Assembly: GCF_900110455.1 (NCBI RefSeq)
Contig: NZ_FOIS01000001.1
Location: 868,001 to 932,000, forward strand
Direction of reading: 5' to 3'
Length of the DNA: 64,000 bases
Source of the DNA: Natrinema salifodinae
Lineage (GTDB): Archaea; Halobacteriota; Halobacteria; Halobacteriales; Natrialbaceae
Part shown: one piece after another, positions 17,392-27,811 of the stretch
How the letters are laid out: each line of letters opens with the position of its first letter
How positions within the stretch are numbered: the stretch's first letter is position 1
Position numbers and translations under genes: made by a program
Notes under the pieces: model-generated
Database searches by the model: none
What the model was told of the DNA's origin: nothing
What the model saw: only the letters and a program-made list of their open reading frames with translations

Positions 17392-18123
17392 CTACAGCTC
17401 GTACGCCATCATCACCTCGTCGATGTGTTCGCCGTCGATCGTGTAGTGGTCCCTGCGGATCGCCTCGGTGTTCCAGCCGTGGACGGTCAGGAATTCGAGC
17501 GCGGTGTCGTTGACGACCGGAATGCTGTTGTACACCTTCCGGTAGCCGTTCGCTTCGGCCCACTCGATCCCGCGTTGCAGGAGCGCGCTCCCGATCCCGT
17601 GGCCCCGATAGCCCTCGCGAACGCCGACGGTCTGTTGGGCGACTTCCCGGACCGGGTCGACCCCATCGCAATCGAGGTGGGTCCACCCGACGACGTCGCC
17701 GTCGACCGTCGCGACGAAGAACGTCCGAGACTGGACCGCGTTGTGCCTGATGACCGTGTTCTCGTACAGGAGCTGCTCGGCGATGGTCTCCGCGACGACG
17801 TACGTCTCTTTCGCCGTGACGTCCCGGATTGTATCGACCAGCCCCTCGAAATCCATCTGCCGGGCCGGGCGAATGACGACGGTGAACTCGCCTAAGTCGT
17901 GTTTCTCGACGGCACCGAACTCGAGCGCGATCCGTAGCGTTCCGCCGTCCTCCTCGAGGTATCCGTCGGATTTCAGCTCCTCGAGTCGCGTTCGAAACTC
18001 CTCCGAAGGGAGGGAGACGACGTCCAGTACCTTGTGACGTTCGACGGTCCCGTGCCGTTCGACGTACTCGTAGATGCGTCTGCTGGCGTCGGACGCAAAC
18101 GACGGCCGATCAATCGCGTCCAT
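17392..18123 (-). CDS. Winged-helix / GNAT acetyltransferase fusion, copy A
   Basis: 243 residues from the chosen start. The N-terminal part (about 1-75) looks like a small winged helix (RRIYEYVERHGTVERHKVLD...GYLEEDGGTLRI). The rest is a GNAT domain with the acetyl-CoA loop VREGYRGHGIGSALLQRGI. A close paralogue lies at 36570-37298 with the same fusion and the same C-terminal ...EVMMA.EL. In haloarchaea such fusions may act as regulators or protein acetyltransferases. The frame is open 16 codons further upstream, but the family begins around MDAIDRPSF. Confidence 0.85.
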   Translation of the reverse strand: MDAIDRPSFASDASRRIYEYVERHGTVERHKVLDVVSLPSEEFRTRLEELKSDGYLEEDGGTLRIALEFGAVEKHDLGEFTVVIRPARQMDFEGLVDTIRDVTAKETYVVAETIAEQLLYENTVIRHNAVQSRTFFVATVDGDVVGWTHLDCDGVDPVREVAQQTVGVREGYRGHGIGSALLQRGIEWAEANGYRKVYNSIPVVNDTALEFLTVHGWNTEAIRRDHYTIDGEHIDEVMMAYEL

Positions 18124-18517
18124 ACACGTACTACGAGGAATCCACGCATATTCCTTGCCCATTGTTATCATTCATTACCCGATCGTCGAACGTTACGGTC
18201 GATCGGACCGCGTGCATCGGAACGGATCAGGTCAACGTGCGTTTCTATCAGATGAGGACGGCCTGGCGACCGATACGAATCGCCGAAAATCGCGGGTGCT
18301 CGAAGATGGTAGCTCGTCTCGAGCGATTACAACTCCGAGATCCGGGAGGTACTCGGCGAGGACCTCTTGCTCCTCGGCTCACTATCGTCCCGGCTAACGC
18401 CTCCCCGCTCCGCGATCGTCGTCGGCGCCTCGACGACGATCCGCATCGTCCATCTCGAAGGACCCGCAGGAGTGCGGCCGTTCGCGCCGTTCCTGTCGCT
18501 GGAGACTGCCGTGCCAA

Positions 18518-18847
18518 TCAGTTGTACTCCCGCCAGCGGTTTCCACACTCGGTGCACTTGAAGAACCGCGTCGGCGGTTCGTCGGCCGAGGCGGTCTGCT
18601 TGAGGGTGTACCAGGCCTCCTCGTTGCTGCACTCATCGCAGACGACGTCGGTGGCCTTCGGCTTCCCCTCGAAGTTGGCCTCCTCGCTGGACTCGATCAC
18701 GTCGTCGTCGGTCTGGGACTCGGTCGTGACGAACGCGGCTTCCTGCTCGCGGTCCCGGTCGCTCGCGGCGCCGCAGTCCTCGTTCGTACAGACCATGCGG
18801 TCGCCCTGTGCTTTCATCATGGAGCCGCAGTCGTCGCAGAATTGCAT
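18518..18847 (-). CDS. tfs: Transcription factor S (archaeal TFIIS-like)
   Basis: 109 residues, usual for archaeal TFS. An N-terminal zinc ribbon (CDDCGSMM at 4-11, CTNEDC around 20-25) is joined by an acidic linker to a C-terminal ribbon (CDECSNEEAWY ... FFKCTECGNRWREYN). The acidic hairpin ASADEP before the last Cys pair corresponds to the DE residues that stimulate RNA cleavage by stalled RNA polymerase. The ATG at 18847 places the first Cys where the family has it. Confidence 0.95.
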   Translation of the reverse strand: MQFCDDCGSMMKAQGDRMVCTNEDCGAASDRDREQEAAFVTTESQTDDDVIESSEEANFEGKPKATDVVCDECSNEEAWYTLKQTASADEPPTRFFKCTECGNRWREYN

Positions 18848-18931
18848 ATCGTGGGCGTACGAACTCGACACGCAAAAATACTCCACTTCGCTCGACTCGC
18901 GTTGCCGCTCGCTCCCTGCTCTTCGTCCCCG

Positions 18932-19924
18932 CTACCGTCGATCACCGGCGTCGTCCGTCCGGGCTCGCGCGCCGGTCTCGGCCGGCTCCGCGAGGAACAC
19001 TCGGCCGTCGAGTCCGCGGTCCGCGAGCGCGTCCTCGGCCGCGGCTTCGGCCTCCGCGACGTGGGCGGCGTCGGTCACCCCGTAGACGACCGGCCCCCAC
19101 GAGGACTGGCCGACCCCCGAGAGCACCGGACAGTCCTCCAAGGCCTCGACGAGCGCACCCGCGGGCGGCCGGAAGACCCCGCCCTGCGCGTCGGCGTACC
19201 AGGCGCCGTTCTTGCGACCGATCTCGGCGACGGCCTCGCCGAAGGGCTCGAGCCGCCCCGCGGCGACGGCCGGCAGCAGTTTCCGGGTAACGACGCCGGC
19301 GATCTCGTCGGAAACGGCGGGATCGGCGCGTTCGACGACCGCGCGCATGCTCGCGTCCTCGTCGTCGCCGCTGCGGCCTGGTTCGGCGTCGGGGACGACG
19401 ACGAGGAATCGCCAGTCGGCGGGCAGATCGTGGCGGGCGACGACCGGCGGTACCGTCCAGTCACCCTCGGCGGGCGGTTCGGTCGTGAACCGGTTCGTCG
19501 GGTGGCCGGCGTCGACGACGAAGCCGCCGTCCTCGAAGGTGGCGACGCCGACGCCGCTGCGGCCGCCTCGGCCCATCGCAGGGGCTCGCTCGCGGACTCG
19601 CGGGTCGCGGCCGTGTGCCCGTGCGGTGGCCGTCAGCACGGCGAGCGCGAGTTGGGTGCCGCTGCCGAGGCCGACGTGACGCGGCAGTCGCTCCTCGATC
19701 GAAACCGCGACGCCAGGCTCGTCGAGGATCTCCGTCGCGCGGCGGGCGTACGCGCGGACCAGGCGGTCGTCGGCGTCGATGGTCTCGGCCGGTTCGGCGG
19801 TGACGGTGACTCGGGGTTCGGCGAGTCCGACGCCGATGCCGCCGTAGAGTCGCTCGCGAGCGAGCGAGAGGTTCTGGAAGCCGACGTGGAGTCGCGCACC
19901 CGCGCTGACGCTGACGGTCGCCAT
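18932..19924 (-). CDS. mptG: Beta-ribofuranosylaminobenzene 5'-phosphate synthase (GHMP family)
   Basis: 330 residues. It starts with VSAGARLHVGFQNLS and has the GHMP ATP/phosphate loop RHVGLGSGTQLALAV (about 88-102), then GRGGRSGVGVATFEDGGFVVD. These are features of RFAP synthase, which joins PRPP and 4-hydroxybenzoate or 4-aminobenzoate at the first committed step of (methano)pterin synthesis. Haloarchaea keep this gene although they are not methanogens. The F420/H4MPT-like LLM reductase at 53476 could use a related cofactor, but that link is speculative. Confidence 0.88.
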   Translation of the reverse strand: MATVSVSAGARLHVGFQNLSLARERLYGGIGVGLAEPRVTVTAEPAETIDADDRLVRAYARRATEILDEPGVAVSIEERLPRHVGLGSGTQLALAVLTATARAHGRDPRVRERAPAMGRGGRSGVGVATFEDGGFVVDAGHPTNRFTTEPPAEGDWTVPPVVARHDLPADWRFLVVVPDAEPGRSGDDEDASMRAVVERADPAVSDEIAGVVTRKLLPAVAAGRLEPFGEAVAEIGRKNGAWYADAQGGVFRPPAGALVEALEDCPVLSGVGQSSWGPVVYGVTDAAHVAEAEAAAEDALADRGLDGRVFLAEPAETGARARTDDAGDRR

Positions 19925-20005
19925 GTGTCGCGGCGTAGGGGAAGCGCCGTCAAGGGAATTTCGACGGTGGCAACGATCGTGCGGGATCGACTCCCGATCG
20001 GCCGG

Positions 20006-21337
20006 TCAGGGCGGCGCGTAGAACACCCAGCTCTCGGGCGGCACCCAGACCTCGACCCGTCCGTCGCCGTCGACCTCGACGTCGTCGGCGGTGCCGCTGT
20101 AGTCGTTGAGCGTCTCGTTTCGCCAGGTCGTGGACACCTGCTCGCCGCGCCACTCGTCGGTGTCGTTGTTCAACCCGACCAGCAGGTTGTTCTCCCGTTC
20201 GTAGATCGCGAGGGCGGAATCGGTGTGGCGCCAGTGCGTCTCGCCGCCGGCGAGATTCGATTTGACCCACACCATGTTGGTGATCGCGTCGTCGTCGAGG
20301 ATCTCGTCCGGATACAAGTTATACACCATTGGGGTCCCCTCGATCGTGAGGACGTGGGCGTGGGCGAGGTGGTACTGCGACGGCGCGCCCTCGTCGTGGT
20401 TCTGGACGAACGGCCAGGCGTGCCACGGATCCTGCGCCACGACGCCGGCCCCTTCGAGGCGGCTCATGTCGCCGTGGTCGAAGACCTCGTCGAGGGTCCA
20501 GTACAGCGGGTAGTCGAAGGTGTCCATGCCGGTGTCGATGTAGGTCTGCACGTAGTCGACGCCGCCGTCGAACACCTCGCCGACGCGGTTCATGCCGAGT
20601 TCGTCGGCCCACGGATTGGCGTACCGCTCCCAGAACTCCGCTTCGACGTGTTTGACCGCGTCGTACCGGTAGCCGTCCGCGCCAAAGCTCGCGATCTTTT
20701 CCATGTAGTCAGAGAGCTGTTCGCGGACGTACGGCGCCGTGTCATCGTGGCCGTGGGTCTCGAGCTGCGCCAGGTCCTTCAGGCCGAGAAGGTTCCCGTG
20801 TTCGACCTGATGTTCGTCGTCCCAGTCGTCGATCGATCCGACGTGGGTGTGGAAGTGCTCCTCACCGAACTGCGGGAAGTCGTACCCGCGGTCCGCGGCC
20901 ATGTGGTTCATCACGCAGTCGACGTACACCTCGAGGCCGTGGTCGTGTGCAGTGTCGATGAGTCCCCGGAGGTCGTCCTCGGTTCCGAACTCGCTGTCGA
21001 ACGAGCGGAAGTCGACGGGCTGGTAGCCGAGTGGCGGGTCGTTCCGCCCGTCCCGATCGTCCCAGGTCAGTTCGCTCTCCTGGGGCGCCTGGATCCAGAT
21101 CCCGTCGTAGCCCCGATCGGCGACCCTCGAGAGGTCGTTCGTGATCGTCGGCCAGGTTTCGTGGAAGTACTGGAAGAACACCCGTTCGCCGGCGGCCGCC
21201 GTCGCCGTCGAGGCGGCCCCCGCGCCGGCGAGCGAGAGACCGGCCACCGCGGCGCCGCGGACAACCGTGCGTCTGCTGATCGTTCGATTCGGTTCATCGG
21301 TTCGATCACTGAATTTGTGATTGTCATTCTCTGACAT
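20006..21337 (-). CDS. Tat-exported alpha-amylase (GH13)
   Basis: 443 residues. A twin-arginine signal (SRRTVVRGAAVAG, residues 21-33) and an Ala-rich cleavage region near 42-50 predict export as a folded enzyme. GH13 motifs are VDCVMNH (139-145), DGYRYDAVKH with nucleophile D226, GEVFDGG with acid/base E254, and NHDEG (313-317). It should hydrolyse alpha-1,4-glucans outside the cell. The large GH97 enzyme at 27812 is a functional partner candidate for starch or maltodextrin use. Confidence 0.93.
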   Translation of the reverse strand: MSENDNHKFSDRTDEPNRTISRRTVVRGAAVAGLSLAGAGAASTATAAAGERVFFQYFHETWPTITNDLSRVADRGYDGIWIQAPQESELTWDDRDGRNDPPLGYQPVDFRSFDSEFGTEDDLRGLIDTAHDHGLEVYVDCVMNHMAADRGYDFPQFGEEHFHTHVGSIDDWDDEHQVEHGNLLGLKDLAQLETHGHDDTAPYVREQLSDYMEKIASFGADGYRYDAVKHVEAEFWERYANPWADELGMNRVGEVFDGGVDYVQTYIDTGMDTFDYPLYWTLDEVFDHGDMSRLEGAGVVAQDPWHAWPFVQNHDEGAPSQYHLAHAHVLTIEGTPMVYNLYPDEILDDDAITNMVWVKSNLAGGETHWRHTDSALAIYERENNLLVGLNNDTDEWRGEQVSTTWRNETLNDYSGTADDVEVDGDGRVEVWVPPESWVFYAPP

Positions 21338-21838
21338 TCAGCCGTGACGTACTATTTCATCATAGATATATCTGGAGGCAATTGCCGTTACAATTAGCGA
21401 ACAGGAAGAAAAATGATGGCGGCGCTTCAGACGTCGTCTCTCTCGAACTCCGCGTTTCCGATCACGAGAGGCGTTTCGCCGTGCAGACCGGCGGACGACC
21501 TGCGAAGCGACCGGCGGCTTTGACGAATCGCTGCGCTTCCTCGAGGACTCCTATCACTCCCGGTTGGTGCGCCGCGAAGGGACCGTCGTCTACGATCGCT
21601 CCCGACGCGATGTCCGCCCGCCGCCAGGCGCGGGCCAAGTACGGGCGGCTCCGCTGGACCTGCCCCGCGGCGATCCCGAATCTGCGGTGCCGAGACTATC
21701 GCCGGCACAGGAGTGCTTGTAGACGGATCGTCCCTCTCGAATCGGCTCGATCAGCCGCACCCGTTCGACCGGATCGGATTCGATCGAACGGTTGCCCGGG
21801 AAAGGGTAACTTATGTCCCTCCGACGCAAGGTCCGACC
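21338..21838. other. Intergenic gap before ilvD
   Basis: 501 bases between divergent amylase and ilvD genes. The first 80 bases are AT-rich and probably hold the amylase promoter. GGGTAACTTATG around 21805-21816 lies about 25 bases before the ilvD start and may be its TATA region, consistent with a leaderless transcript. The GC-rich middle has open frames on both strands, but none has a good start or recognisable family. Confidence 0.45.
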
Positions 21839-23566
21839 ATGAGCAGCGACAGCGAATTCGACTACGGCAAGGACGAGGACCTCCGGAGCCGCGAGGTGAC
21901 GGAGGGCGCGGAGAAGGCGCCGCATCGCGCGATGTTCCGAGCGATGGGGTTCGACGACGAGGACTTCGGCGCGCCGATGATCGGCGTTCCAAACCCCGCG
22001 GCCGACGTTACGCCGTGTAACGTCCACTTAGACGACGTCGCCGAGGCCGCGCTCGAGGGCGTCGACGAGGCCGGCGGCATGCCCATCGAGTTTGGCACAA
22101 TCACCATCTCCGACGCCATCTCGATGGGAACCGAGGGGATGAAGGCCTCGCTGATCTCCCGGGAGCTCATCGCCGACTCCGTCGAACTGGTCTCCTTCGG
22201 CGAGCGAATGGACGGCCTGGTCACCATCGGCGGCTGCGACAAGAACATGCCCGGGATGATGATGGCGGCCATCCGGACGGACCTTCCCAGCGTGTTCCTC
22301 TACGGTGGGTCGATCATGCCTGGCGAGCATGGGGGACGGGAGATCACGGTCCAGAACGTCTTCGAGGGCGTCGGCGCCGTCGCCGAGGGAGACATGTCCG
22401 AGGACGAACTCGACGAGATGGAGCGCAACGCCTGTCCCGGCGCGGGCTCCTGTGGCGGCATGTTCACCGCCAACACGATGGCCTCTATCTCCGAGACCAT
22501 CGGTTTCGCACCGCTCGGGTCGTCCTCGCCCCCGGCCGAGGACGAGGACCGCTACGAGGTCGCCCGCGAAAGCGGTGAACTGGCCGTCGAAGCCGTTCAC
22601 GAACAGCGCAAACCCTCGGACTTCCTCTCGAAGGAGTCCTTCGAGAACGCCATCGCGCTGCAGGTGGCGGTCGGCGGTTCGACCAACGCCGTGCTCCACC
22701 TGCTGGCGATGGCCGCCGAGGCTGGCGTCGATCTCGACATCGAGGAGTTCAACGAGATCAGCGCCCGCACGCCGAAGATCGCCCACCTCCAGCCAGGCGG
22801 CGAGCGCGTGATGAACGACCTCCACGAGGTCGGCGGCGTGCCGGTCGTCCTGCGGGAGCTGCTCGAGGCCGACCTGCTCCACGGCGACGCGCTGACCGTC
22901 ACCGGCGAGACGCTCGCCGAGGCCATCGAACGCGTCGATCCGCCGGCCGTCGCGGACCTCGACGCCGACTTCCTCCACACCGTCGACGACCCCATCCACG
23001 AGCGGGGCGCCATCCGCATCCTGACGGGGAACCTCGCCCCCGAGGGCGCCGTCATCAAGATCACCGGCGAGGACCACCTTCACCACGAGGGTCCGGTCCG
23101 GATCTTCGAGAACGAAGAGAACGCGATGGAGTACGTCCAGGAGGGCCGCGTCGAGAGCGGCGACGTCATCGGGATTCGTAACGAGGGGCCCCGCGGTGGT
23201 CCCGGCATGCGCGAGATGCTCGGCGTCACGTCGGCCGTCGCCGGCCAGGGTCACGCCGAGGACGTCGCGCTCTTTACCGACGGCCGGTTCTCCGGCGCGA
23301 CCCGCGGGTTCTCCATCGGCCACGTCGCTCCGGAGGCCGCCGTCGGCGGTCCCATCGCCGCGCTCGAGGACGGCGACACGATCACCATCGACATCGACGA
23401 CCTCGAACTCTCCGTGGACCTCTCCGACGAAGAGATCGAACGGCGCCTCGAAGAACACGATCTGCCCGAACCCCAGTACACGAGCGGCGTGCTGGCGAAG
23501 TACGGCCGCGACTTCGGCTCGGCCGCGAACGGCGCCGCGACCAACCCCGGCGTCACGGACGACTAG
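21839..23566 (+). CDS. ilvD: Dihydroxy-acid dehydratase
   Basis: 575 residues, typical for IlvD. The iron-sulfur cysteines expected for the family are in DVTPCNV (C60), GGCDKNMPG (C133) and [11 protein letters not shown] (C205). It dehydrates 2,3-dihydroxy-isovalerate and -methylvalerate in valine, isoleucine and pantothenate synthesis. The start at [10 protein letters not shown] is preferred over a frame extending 42 codons upstream, which lacks family similarity and crosses the promoter. Sugar-acid dehydratases of the same superfamily exist, but the sequence reads as ordinary IlvD. Confidence 0.94.
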   Translation: MSSDSEFDYGKDEDLRSREVTEGAEKAPHRAMFRAMGFDDEDFGAPMIGVPNPAADVTPCNVHLDDVAEAALEGVDEAGGMPIEFGTITISDAISMGTEGMKASLISRELIADSVELVSFGERMDGLVTIGGCDKNMPGMMMAAIRTDLPSVFLYGGSIMPGEHGGREITVQNVFEGVGAVAEGDMSEDELDEMERNACPGAGSCGGMFTANTMASISETIGFAPLGSSSPPAEDEDRYEVARESGELAVEAVHEQRKPSDFLSKESFENAIALQVAVGGSTNAVLHLLAMAAEAGVDLDIEEFNEISARTPKIAHLQPGGERVMNDLHEVGGVPVVLRELLEADLLHGDALTVTGETLAEAIERVDPPAVADLDADFLHTVDDPIHERGAIRILTGNLAPEGAVIKITGEDHLHHEGPVRIFENEENAMEYVQEGRVESGDVIGIRNEGPRGGPGMREMLGVTSAVAGQGHAEDVALFTDGRFSGATRGFSIGHVAPEAAVGGPIAALEDGDTITIDIDDLELSVDLSDEEIERRLEEHDLPEPQYTSGVLAKYGRDFGSAANGAATNPGVTDD

Positions 23567-23755
23567 TCGCGCGCGGTTATCCTCGCGCCGGGTCACGGAG
23601 GCGGCCCGAAGCGGGACGCTACCCCCGGCGACCTCCTCCCTCCCCATCCCGACCATCCAAACGGACTACTTCCTCGCACCGGCAAGAGCCGGTCCCTTCG
23701 ATTTCCTGCACGGGCCTTTCCCGCCTTTGTGAGCGAATACCGGCTAGACCGACGA

Positions 23756-23914
23756 ATGTGTAAGTACTGTCTCGAGTGCGACTGGCAGATAAGTACCGCC
23801 GACGGCTATACAGAAAAGGAAGTCTCAGAGAAGGCAATCGAGCACTTCGTCGAGACGGGGCACACGGTCGACTCGCTCCGGCTGCCGCCGCCCGCGGTCG
23901 TCATCGAGAACTGA
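23756..23914 (+). CDS. Small Cys-containing haloarchaeal protein
   Basis: 52 residues from the ATG; an in-frame GTG at 23729 would add nine. MCKYCLECDWQ places three Cys and a Trp near the N-terminus and HFVETGHTVD supplies His residues, a pattern seen in small zinc-binding proteins. Acidic composition and the clean open frame suggest a real gene. Function unknown. Confidence 0.65.
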   Translation: MCKYCLECDWQISTADGYTEKEVSEKAIEHFVETGHTVDSLRLPPPAVVIEN

Positions 23915-23999
23915 GCGAGAAATCGAACCCGATCGGGCGAACGTCGGTCCCGCTCTCTCGATGCCGCGACTCGAGACGACCGCCGCCCTTTCTCGCCGC

Positions 24000-24431
24000 T
24001 TATCCCCGCTGGTCGAGGATCCGCTCGATGATCAGCCGCGTCGACAGCAGTTCGTCCTCGGCCGCGGGTTCCCTGGCGCCGGCGCGGCGCACCTCGCAGT
24101 CGATCCCGCGGCGTTCGAGTTCGGCCTCGATGGCGGCGTCGTCGTGGTGCTGATCGTGACCCAGCGCGATCACGTCCGGATCGAGTTCCTCGATCGGGAC
24201 GAAGATATCCTCCTCGTGGCCGAGGATTGCCTCGTCGACGGCCGCTAACGCGCCGACGACGTCCCGACGTTGGGTCGCGGGACAGATCGGCTTCTCCTTG
24301 TGGTCGACGTTAGCCTTCCGGGCGACGATCACGACCAGTTCGTCGCCCATCGCGGCGGCCTCCTCGAGGTAGTGGACGTGGCCCGGATGGAGGATGTCGA
24401 AGGTGCCTTGCGCGATAACCGTCCGCGTCAT
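24000..24431 (-). CDS. ribL: Archaeal FAD synthase / cytidylyltransferase-like
   Basis: 143 residues. The nucleotidyltransferase HxGH motif is in [14 protein letters not shown] (H15-P-G-H18), and a later [10 protein letters not shown] segment resembles the ISTT/R motif. The length and Cys-containing [15 protein letters not shown] segment match archaeal RibL, which makes FAD from FMN; a glycerol-3-phosphate or related cytidylyltransferase is the alternative. Confidence 0.85.
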   Translation of the reverse strand: MTRTVIAQGTFDILHPGHVHYLEEAAAMGDELVVIVARKANVDHKEKPICPATQRRDVVGALAAVDEAILGHEEDIFVPIEELDPDVIALGHDQHHDDAAIEAELERRGIDCEVRRAGAREPAAEDELLSTRLIIERILDQRG

Positions 24432-24516
24432 GTGGGTCTCGCCTTCGATATGTCGGCCGTCGGTTCCGTCGCGGTGCGTCCCGTAGTCAGTGGCATCGTC
24501 TCGCGCATAGCGAATC

Positions 24517-25014
24517 TCATCGTCGCAGTTCCTCGTCGATGTCCGCCTGCGTGAAATCGAAGAACTCCTCGGTCTCGGGCAGGTCGACGTCGATCACGTT
24601 CAATTGAGTGGGCTCTCCCTGCGAGTCGAACGCCCGCCAGTCGGTCCGGCGGTAGGGCGCGCCGATGATGATGTGGACGCTGCCCCGTCCGAACGTCTCC
24701 AAGTCCGCGTCGCTCGGGCTGATGACGCCGTTGGGATGGGAGTGGACGCTCCCCAGCGCCTTCATGTCGTTGGGTATCTGGTTCGTCTTGACCGTCGCGC
24801 TGACGCTGTTGGACTCGGTGCCGGGGATCACGAGGATGTCCGTGATGACGAGTCCGTCCCGATCCAGGCCCAGCCGGTGTGCCTCGGTACCCCGGAGAAA
24901 CCCCATGTACTCGTCCGGATGGGCGGCCTCCGAGGCTTCGAGGGCGAACTCGAGTGTCTCCTCGGCGATCCCGAGGATCTCACTCGAGCGAAACAGCGCG
25001 TCTAACAGCCCCAT
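24517..25014 (-). CDS. JAMM/MPN metalloprotease-like protein (Mov34 family)
   Basis: 165 residues. The zinc motif is complete: E35 in HPDEYMGFL, then H91-x-H93-x7-S101-x2-D104 in [17 protein letters not shown]. Archaeal JAMM proteins (JAMP, HvJAMM1) cleave ubiquitin-like SAMP proteins from targets or are related peptidases; with the full motif this one could be active. Start at MGLLDALFR, because 32 upstream in-frame codons are Gly/Arg-rich and unlike the family. Confidence 0.87.
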   Translation of the reverse strand: MGLLDALFRSSEILGIAEETLEFALEASEAAHPDEYMGFLRGTEAHRLGLDRDGLVITDILVIPGTESNSVSATVKTNQIPNDMKALGSVHSHPNGVISPSDADLETFGRGSVHIIIGAPYRRTDWRAFDSQGEPTQLNVIDVDLPETEEFFDFTQADIDEELRR

Positions 25015-25143
25015 ATCCCCATCTGCGGCCTTGCGGTTGCTAAACGTTCCGATGCGCCCGTTGCTCGGTCCGCGCGGAACGCCGCCGGGATCGATCGGGA
25101 CGCACGTCACCGCTCACGGCTCACGGCGGCCGCGAGCGACCGA

Positions 25144-25560
25144 TCACTCGTCGTCCGGTTCGGACACCGCGTCTTTCGGGATGATCCCGTCGATGTCGCC
25201 GCGCAACACCTCCTCGTTGGCTTCGTTCGTACAGACCGTCGAACTCCGCACGTCGTAGTACTCGTCGCGCTCGGTCACCGAGTCGAGGCGACACGTACAG
25301 GAGATCCGTTCGCCGGTGTGGACCGGCTGGACGAACTCGAACTCCATGCTGCGCGCGATGTAGTTGAGATCCCCGCCGATCTTCGTCGGTAGCGTCGCGG
25401 TAAGCAGCCCCTGGACGGTCAATCGGCCCAGTTCGTCCGGCTCGGTATGGATCGGCTGCTGATCGCCCGAGAGTTCGCCGAACTCGCGGACGTCCTCGCG
25501 GTCGAACGACCGTTCGTACGCGTACTCGTCGCCTTCTTCGGGCGGGAATGACACTGTCAT
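25144..25560 (-). CDS. MaoC-like / hot-dog fold protein
   Basis: 138 residues. YERSFDREDVREFGELSGDQQPIHTEP resembles the MaoC hydratase pattern in which Asp and His lie near SGDxxPIH; a middle segment (TVQGLLTATLPTKIG) and the strand-rich rest fit a single hot-dog domain. It may hydrate a CoA ester or be a thioesterase-like protein. Start chosen at MTVSFPPEEG; the frame runs on upstream into basic residues typical of noncoding sequence. Confidence 0.8.
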   Translation of the reverse strand: MTVSFPPEEGDEYAYERSFDREDVREFGELSGDQQPIHTEPDELGRLTVQGLLTATLPTKIGGDLNYIARSMEFEFVQPVHTGERISCTCRLDSVTERDEYYDVRSSTVCTNEANEEVLRGDIDGIIPKDAVSEPDDE

Positions 25561-25677
25561 GCACGGATAGTTTCGGCGACGCGGCTTGTAACTACTCCTC
25601 GGTCGCGTCAACTCGATCGGGCGCCCATCGCTTCTTGACAAGGGTTATACGCGACCACCCCCAAACGGCGAATCAAG

Positions 25678-27582
25678 ATGACGTGTGACTCCGCCGGGGA
25701 CCCCGGCGCAGACGACGGGGATTCCGTCGTCTACGATCTCGCTTCCGATTGTACCGCTGACGACGTGGAGTACGACCGACCCTATCTCGCCGAGATCAAC
25801 GGCATCGTCGACTACGGCGTCTTCGTCGATCTCTCCGACTCCGTCTCCGGTCTCGTCCACGAATCCGTCCTCGAGGGCACCTACGCCGTCGGCGACGAAC
25901 TGGTCGTCGAACTCGAGAGCGTCCGCGAGAACGGCGACATGGCCTTCGAGCCCGTCGACGTCGACGACTACACGCTCCGGCAGGTCTCCCACGACTACGC
26001 CCTGACCGGCACGGACCGCCTCGAGAGCAACCTCGGCGAACAAATCCACCTCGAGGGCGAGGTCACCCAGGTCAAACAGACCGGCGGGCCGACGATCTTC
26101 CACATCGCCGACGAGGACGGCGTCGTCCCCTGTGCCGCCTTCGAGGAGGCCGGCGTCCGCGCCTACCCCTCCATCGAGGTCGGCGATGTCGTCCGCGTGA
26201 CCGGCGCGCCCGAACACCGCGAAGGATCGGTTCAGATCGAGGTCGACGGCCTCTCGAAGCTCGAGGATCAGGACGCCGAAGACGCCCGTGAACGCCTCGA
26301 AAACGCCTTCGAGACCCGCGCCGAACCCCACGACGTCGAGCCGCTGATCGACTGGCCGGCCTTCGAGAAGCTCCGCCCGAACTTGGAGGAGGTCGCCAGG
26401 CTGCTCCGCCGAACCGTCCTCGAAGGACGCCCGATCCGGGTGCGCCACCACGCCGACGGCGACGGGATGTGCGCCGCCGTCCCCGTCCAGATCGCCCTCG
26501 AACGATTCATCGCGGACGTCCACGAGGACGACGACGCGCCGCGCCACCTCATCAAGCGGCTGCCGTCGAAGGCGCCCTTCTACGAGATGGAGGACGCGAC
26601 CCGCGACCTCAACTTCGCTCTGGAGGACCGCGAGCGCCACGGCCAGCAGCTCCCGCTCCTGCTGATGCTCGACAACGGGTCGACGGCCGAGGACGTGCCG
26701 GCCTACGAGACGCTGGCCCACTACGACATCCCGATCGTCGCAGTCGACCACCACCACCCCGACCCCGACGCCGTCGGCGACTTACTCGACGCCCACGTCA
26801 ATCCGTATCTCCACGACGAGGACTACCGGATCACGACGGGGATGCTCTGCGTCGAACTCGCGCGGATGATCTACCCCGACCTGACCGAGGAACTGCGCCA
26901 TGTCCCCGCCGTCGCCGGCCTCTCGGACCGCTCGAAGGCCGACGCGATGGAGGACTACCTCGAACTCGCCGCCGCGGAGGGCTACGACGAGGAGCGTCTG
27001 CAGGACGTCAGCGAGGCTCTGGACTACGCCGCCTTCTGGCTGCGCTACAACTCCGGCGATCAGCTGATTCAGGACCTGCTTCAGGTCGACAGCGACGACG
27101 AGGAGCGCCACCGCGAACTCGTCTCCTTCTTCGCGGACCGGGCCCGCGAGGAAGTCGACGAACAGCTCGAGGCCGCGACGCCCCACCTCGAACACGAGAC
27201 GCTGGACAACGGCGCCCACCTCTACCGGATCGACGTCGAGAACCACGCCCACCGCTTTACCTACCCCGCTCCGGGGAAGACCACCGGCGAGATCCACGAC
27301 CGCAAGATCGAGGAGACCGGCGATCCGGTCATCACGGTCGGCTACGGCCCCGACTTCGCCGTCCTCCGCAGTGACGGCGTCCGCCTGGACATCCCGAACA
27401 TGGTCTCGGAACTCGAGGCCGAGATCGCCGGCGGCGGCGTCTCCGGCGGCGGCCACTTGGTCGTCGGCTCGATCAAGTTCGTCACCGGCAAGCGCGAGGA
27501 AGTGATCGACGCCTTGGTCGAGAAGATGGCCGAGGCAGACATCGACGAAGCCCTCTCGAGCGCGGCGCCGATCGACGACTGA
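25678..27582 (+). CDS. RecJ-like DHH phosphoesterase with S1 and OB domains
   Basis: 634 residues. Order: an S1-like RNA-binding domain (about 34-90), a second OB-fold nucleic-acid-binding domain (about 120-195), a DHH domain with RHHADGDG (256-263) and AVDHHHPDPD (about 359-368), and a C-terminal DHHA1 region with GGGVSGGGHL near the end. Haloarchaeal RecJ-like proteins of this architecture are single-strand-specific exonucleases linked to replication or repair. Divergent from the MaoC-like gene. Confidence 0.9.
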   Translation: MTCDSAGDPGADDGDSVVYDLASDCTADDVEYDRPYLAEINGIVDYGVFVDLSDSVSGLVHESVLEGTYAVGDELVVELESVRENGDMAFEPVDVDDYTLRQVSHDYALTGTDRLESNLGEQIHLEGEVTQVKQTGGPTIFHIADEDGVVPCAAFEEAGVRAYPSIEVGDVVRVTGAPEHREGSVQIEVDGLSKLEDQDAEDARERLENAFETRAEPHDVEPLIDWPAFEKLRPNLEEVARLLRRTVLEGRPIRVRHHADGDGMCAAVPVQIALERFIADVHEDDDAPRHLIKRLPSKAPFYEMEDATRDLNFALEDRERHGQQLPLLLMLDNGSTAEDVPAYETLAHYDIPIVAVDHHHPDPDAVGDLLDAHVNPYLHDEDYRITTGMLCVELARMIYPDLTEELRHVPAVAGLSDRSKADAMEDYLELAAAEGYDEERLQDVSEALDYAAFWLRYNSGDQLIQDLLQVDSDDEERHRELVSFFADRAREEVDEQLEAATPHLEHETLDNGAHLYRIDVENHAHRFTYPAPGKTTGEIHDRKIEETGDPVITVGYGPDFAVLRSDGVRLDIPNMVSELEAEIAGGGVSGGGHLVVGSIKFVTGKREEVIDALVEKMAEADIDEALSSAAPIDD

Positions 27583-27811
27583 ACCGGTCGGTCACGCTCG
27601 GCACGTTTTTCGTCCTCGTTCGTCACGCCCGATAGCGGTGGCGCTCACCCTCGGTTGGATTGCGACCTCGTTCGAACGTCGTCCTCCGCCAGAGCGAGCC
27701 AGCGCCAGCGAGCCGTCGTGGCGGCGGATCGGACGGGTTCCGAAACTATCACGTAAATGTATTTAAATCATAGTTAATTTTTAGTGGGGGAGTAATGACG
27801 TACGACGGGAA

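Noticed and set aside
21417-21722. Open frame upstream of ilvD
   Set aside because: No start codon in frame and an Arg-rich opening; no family recognised.
22028-23656. 542-codon minus-strand frame opposite ilvD
   Set aside because: ilvD on the other strand has full family motifs; the reverse frame gives a low-information product typical of GC-rich shadow frames.
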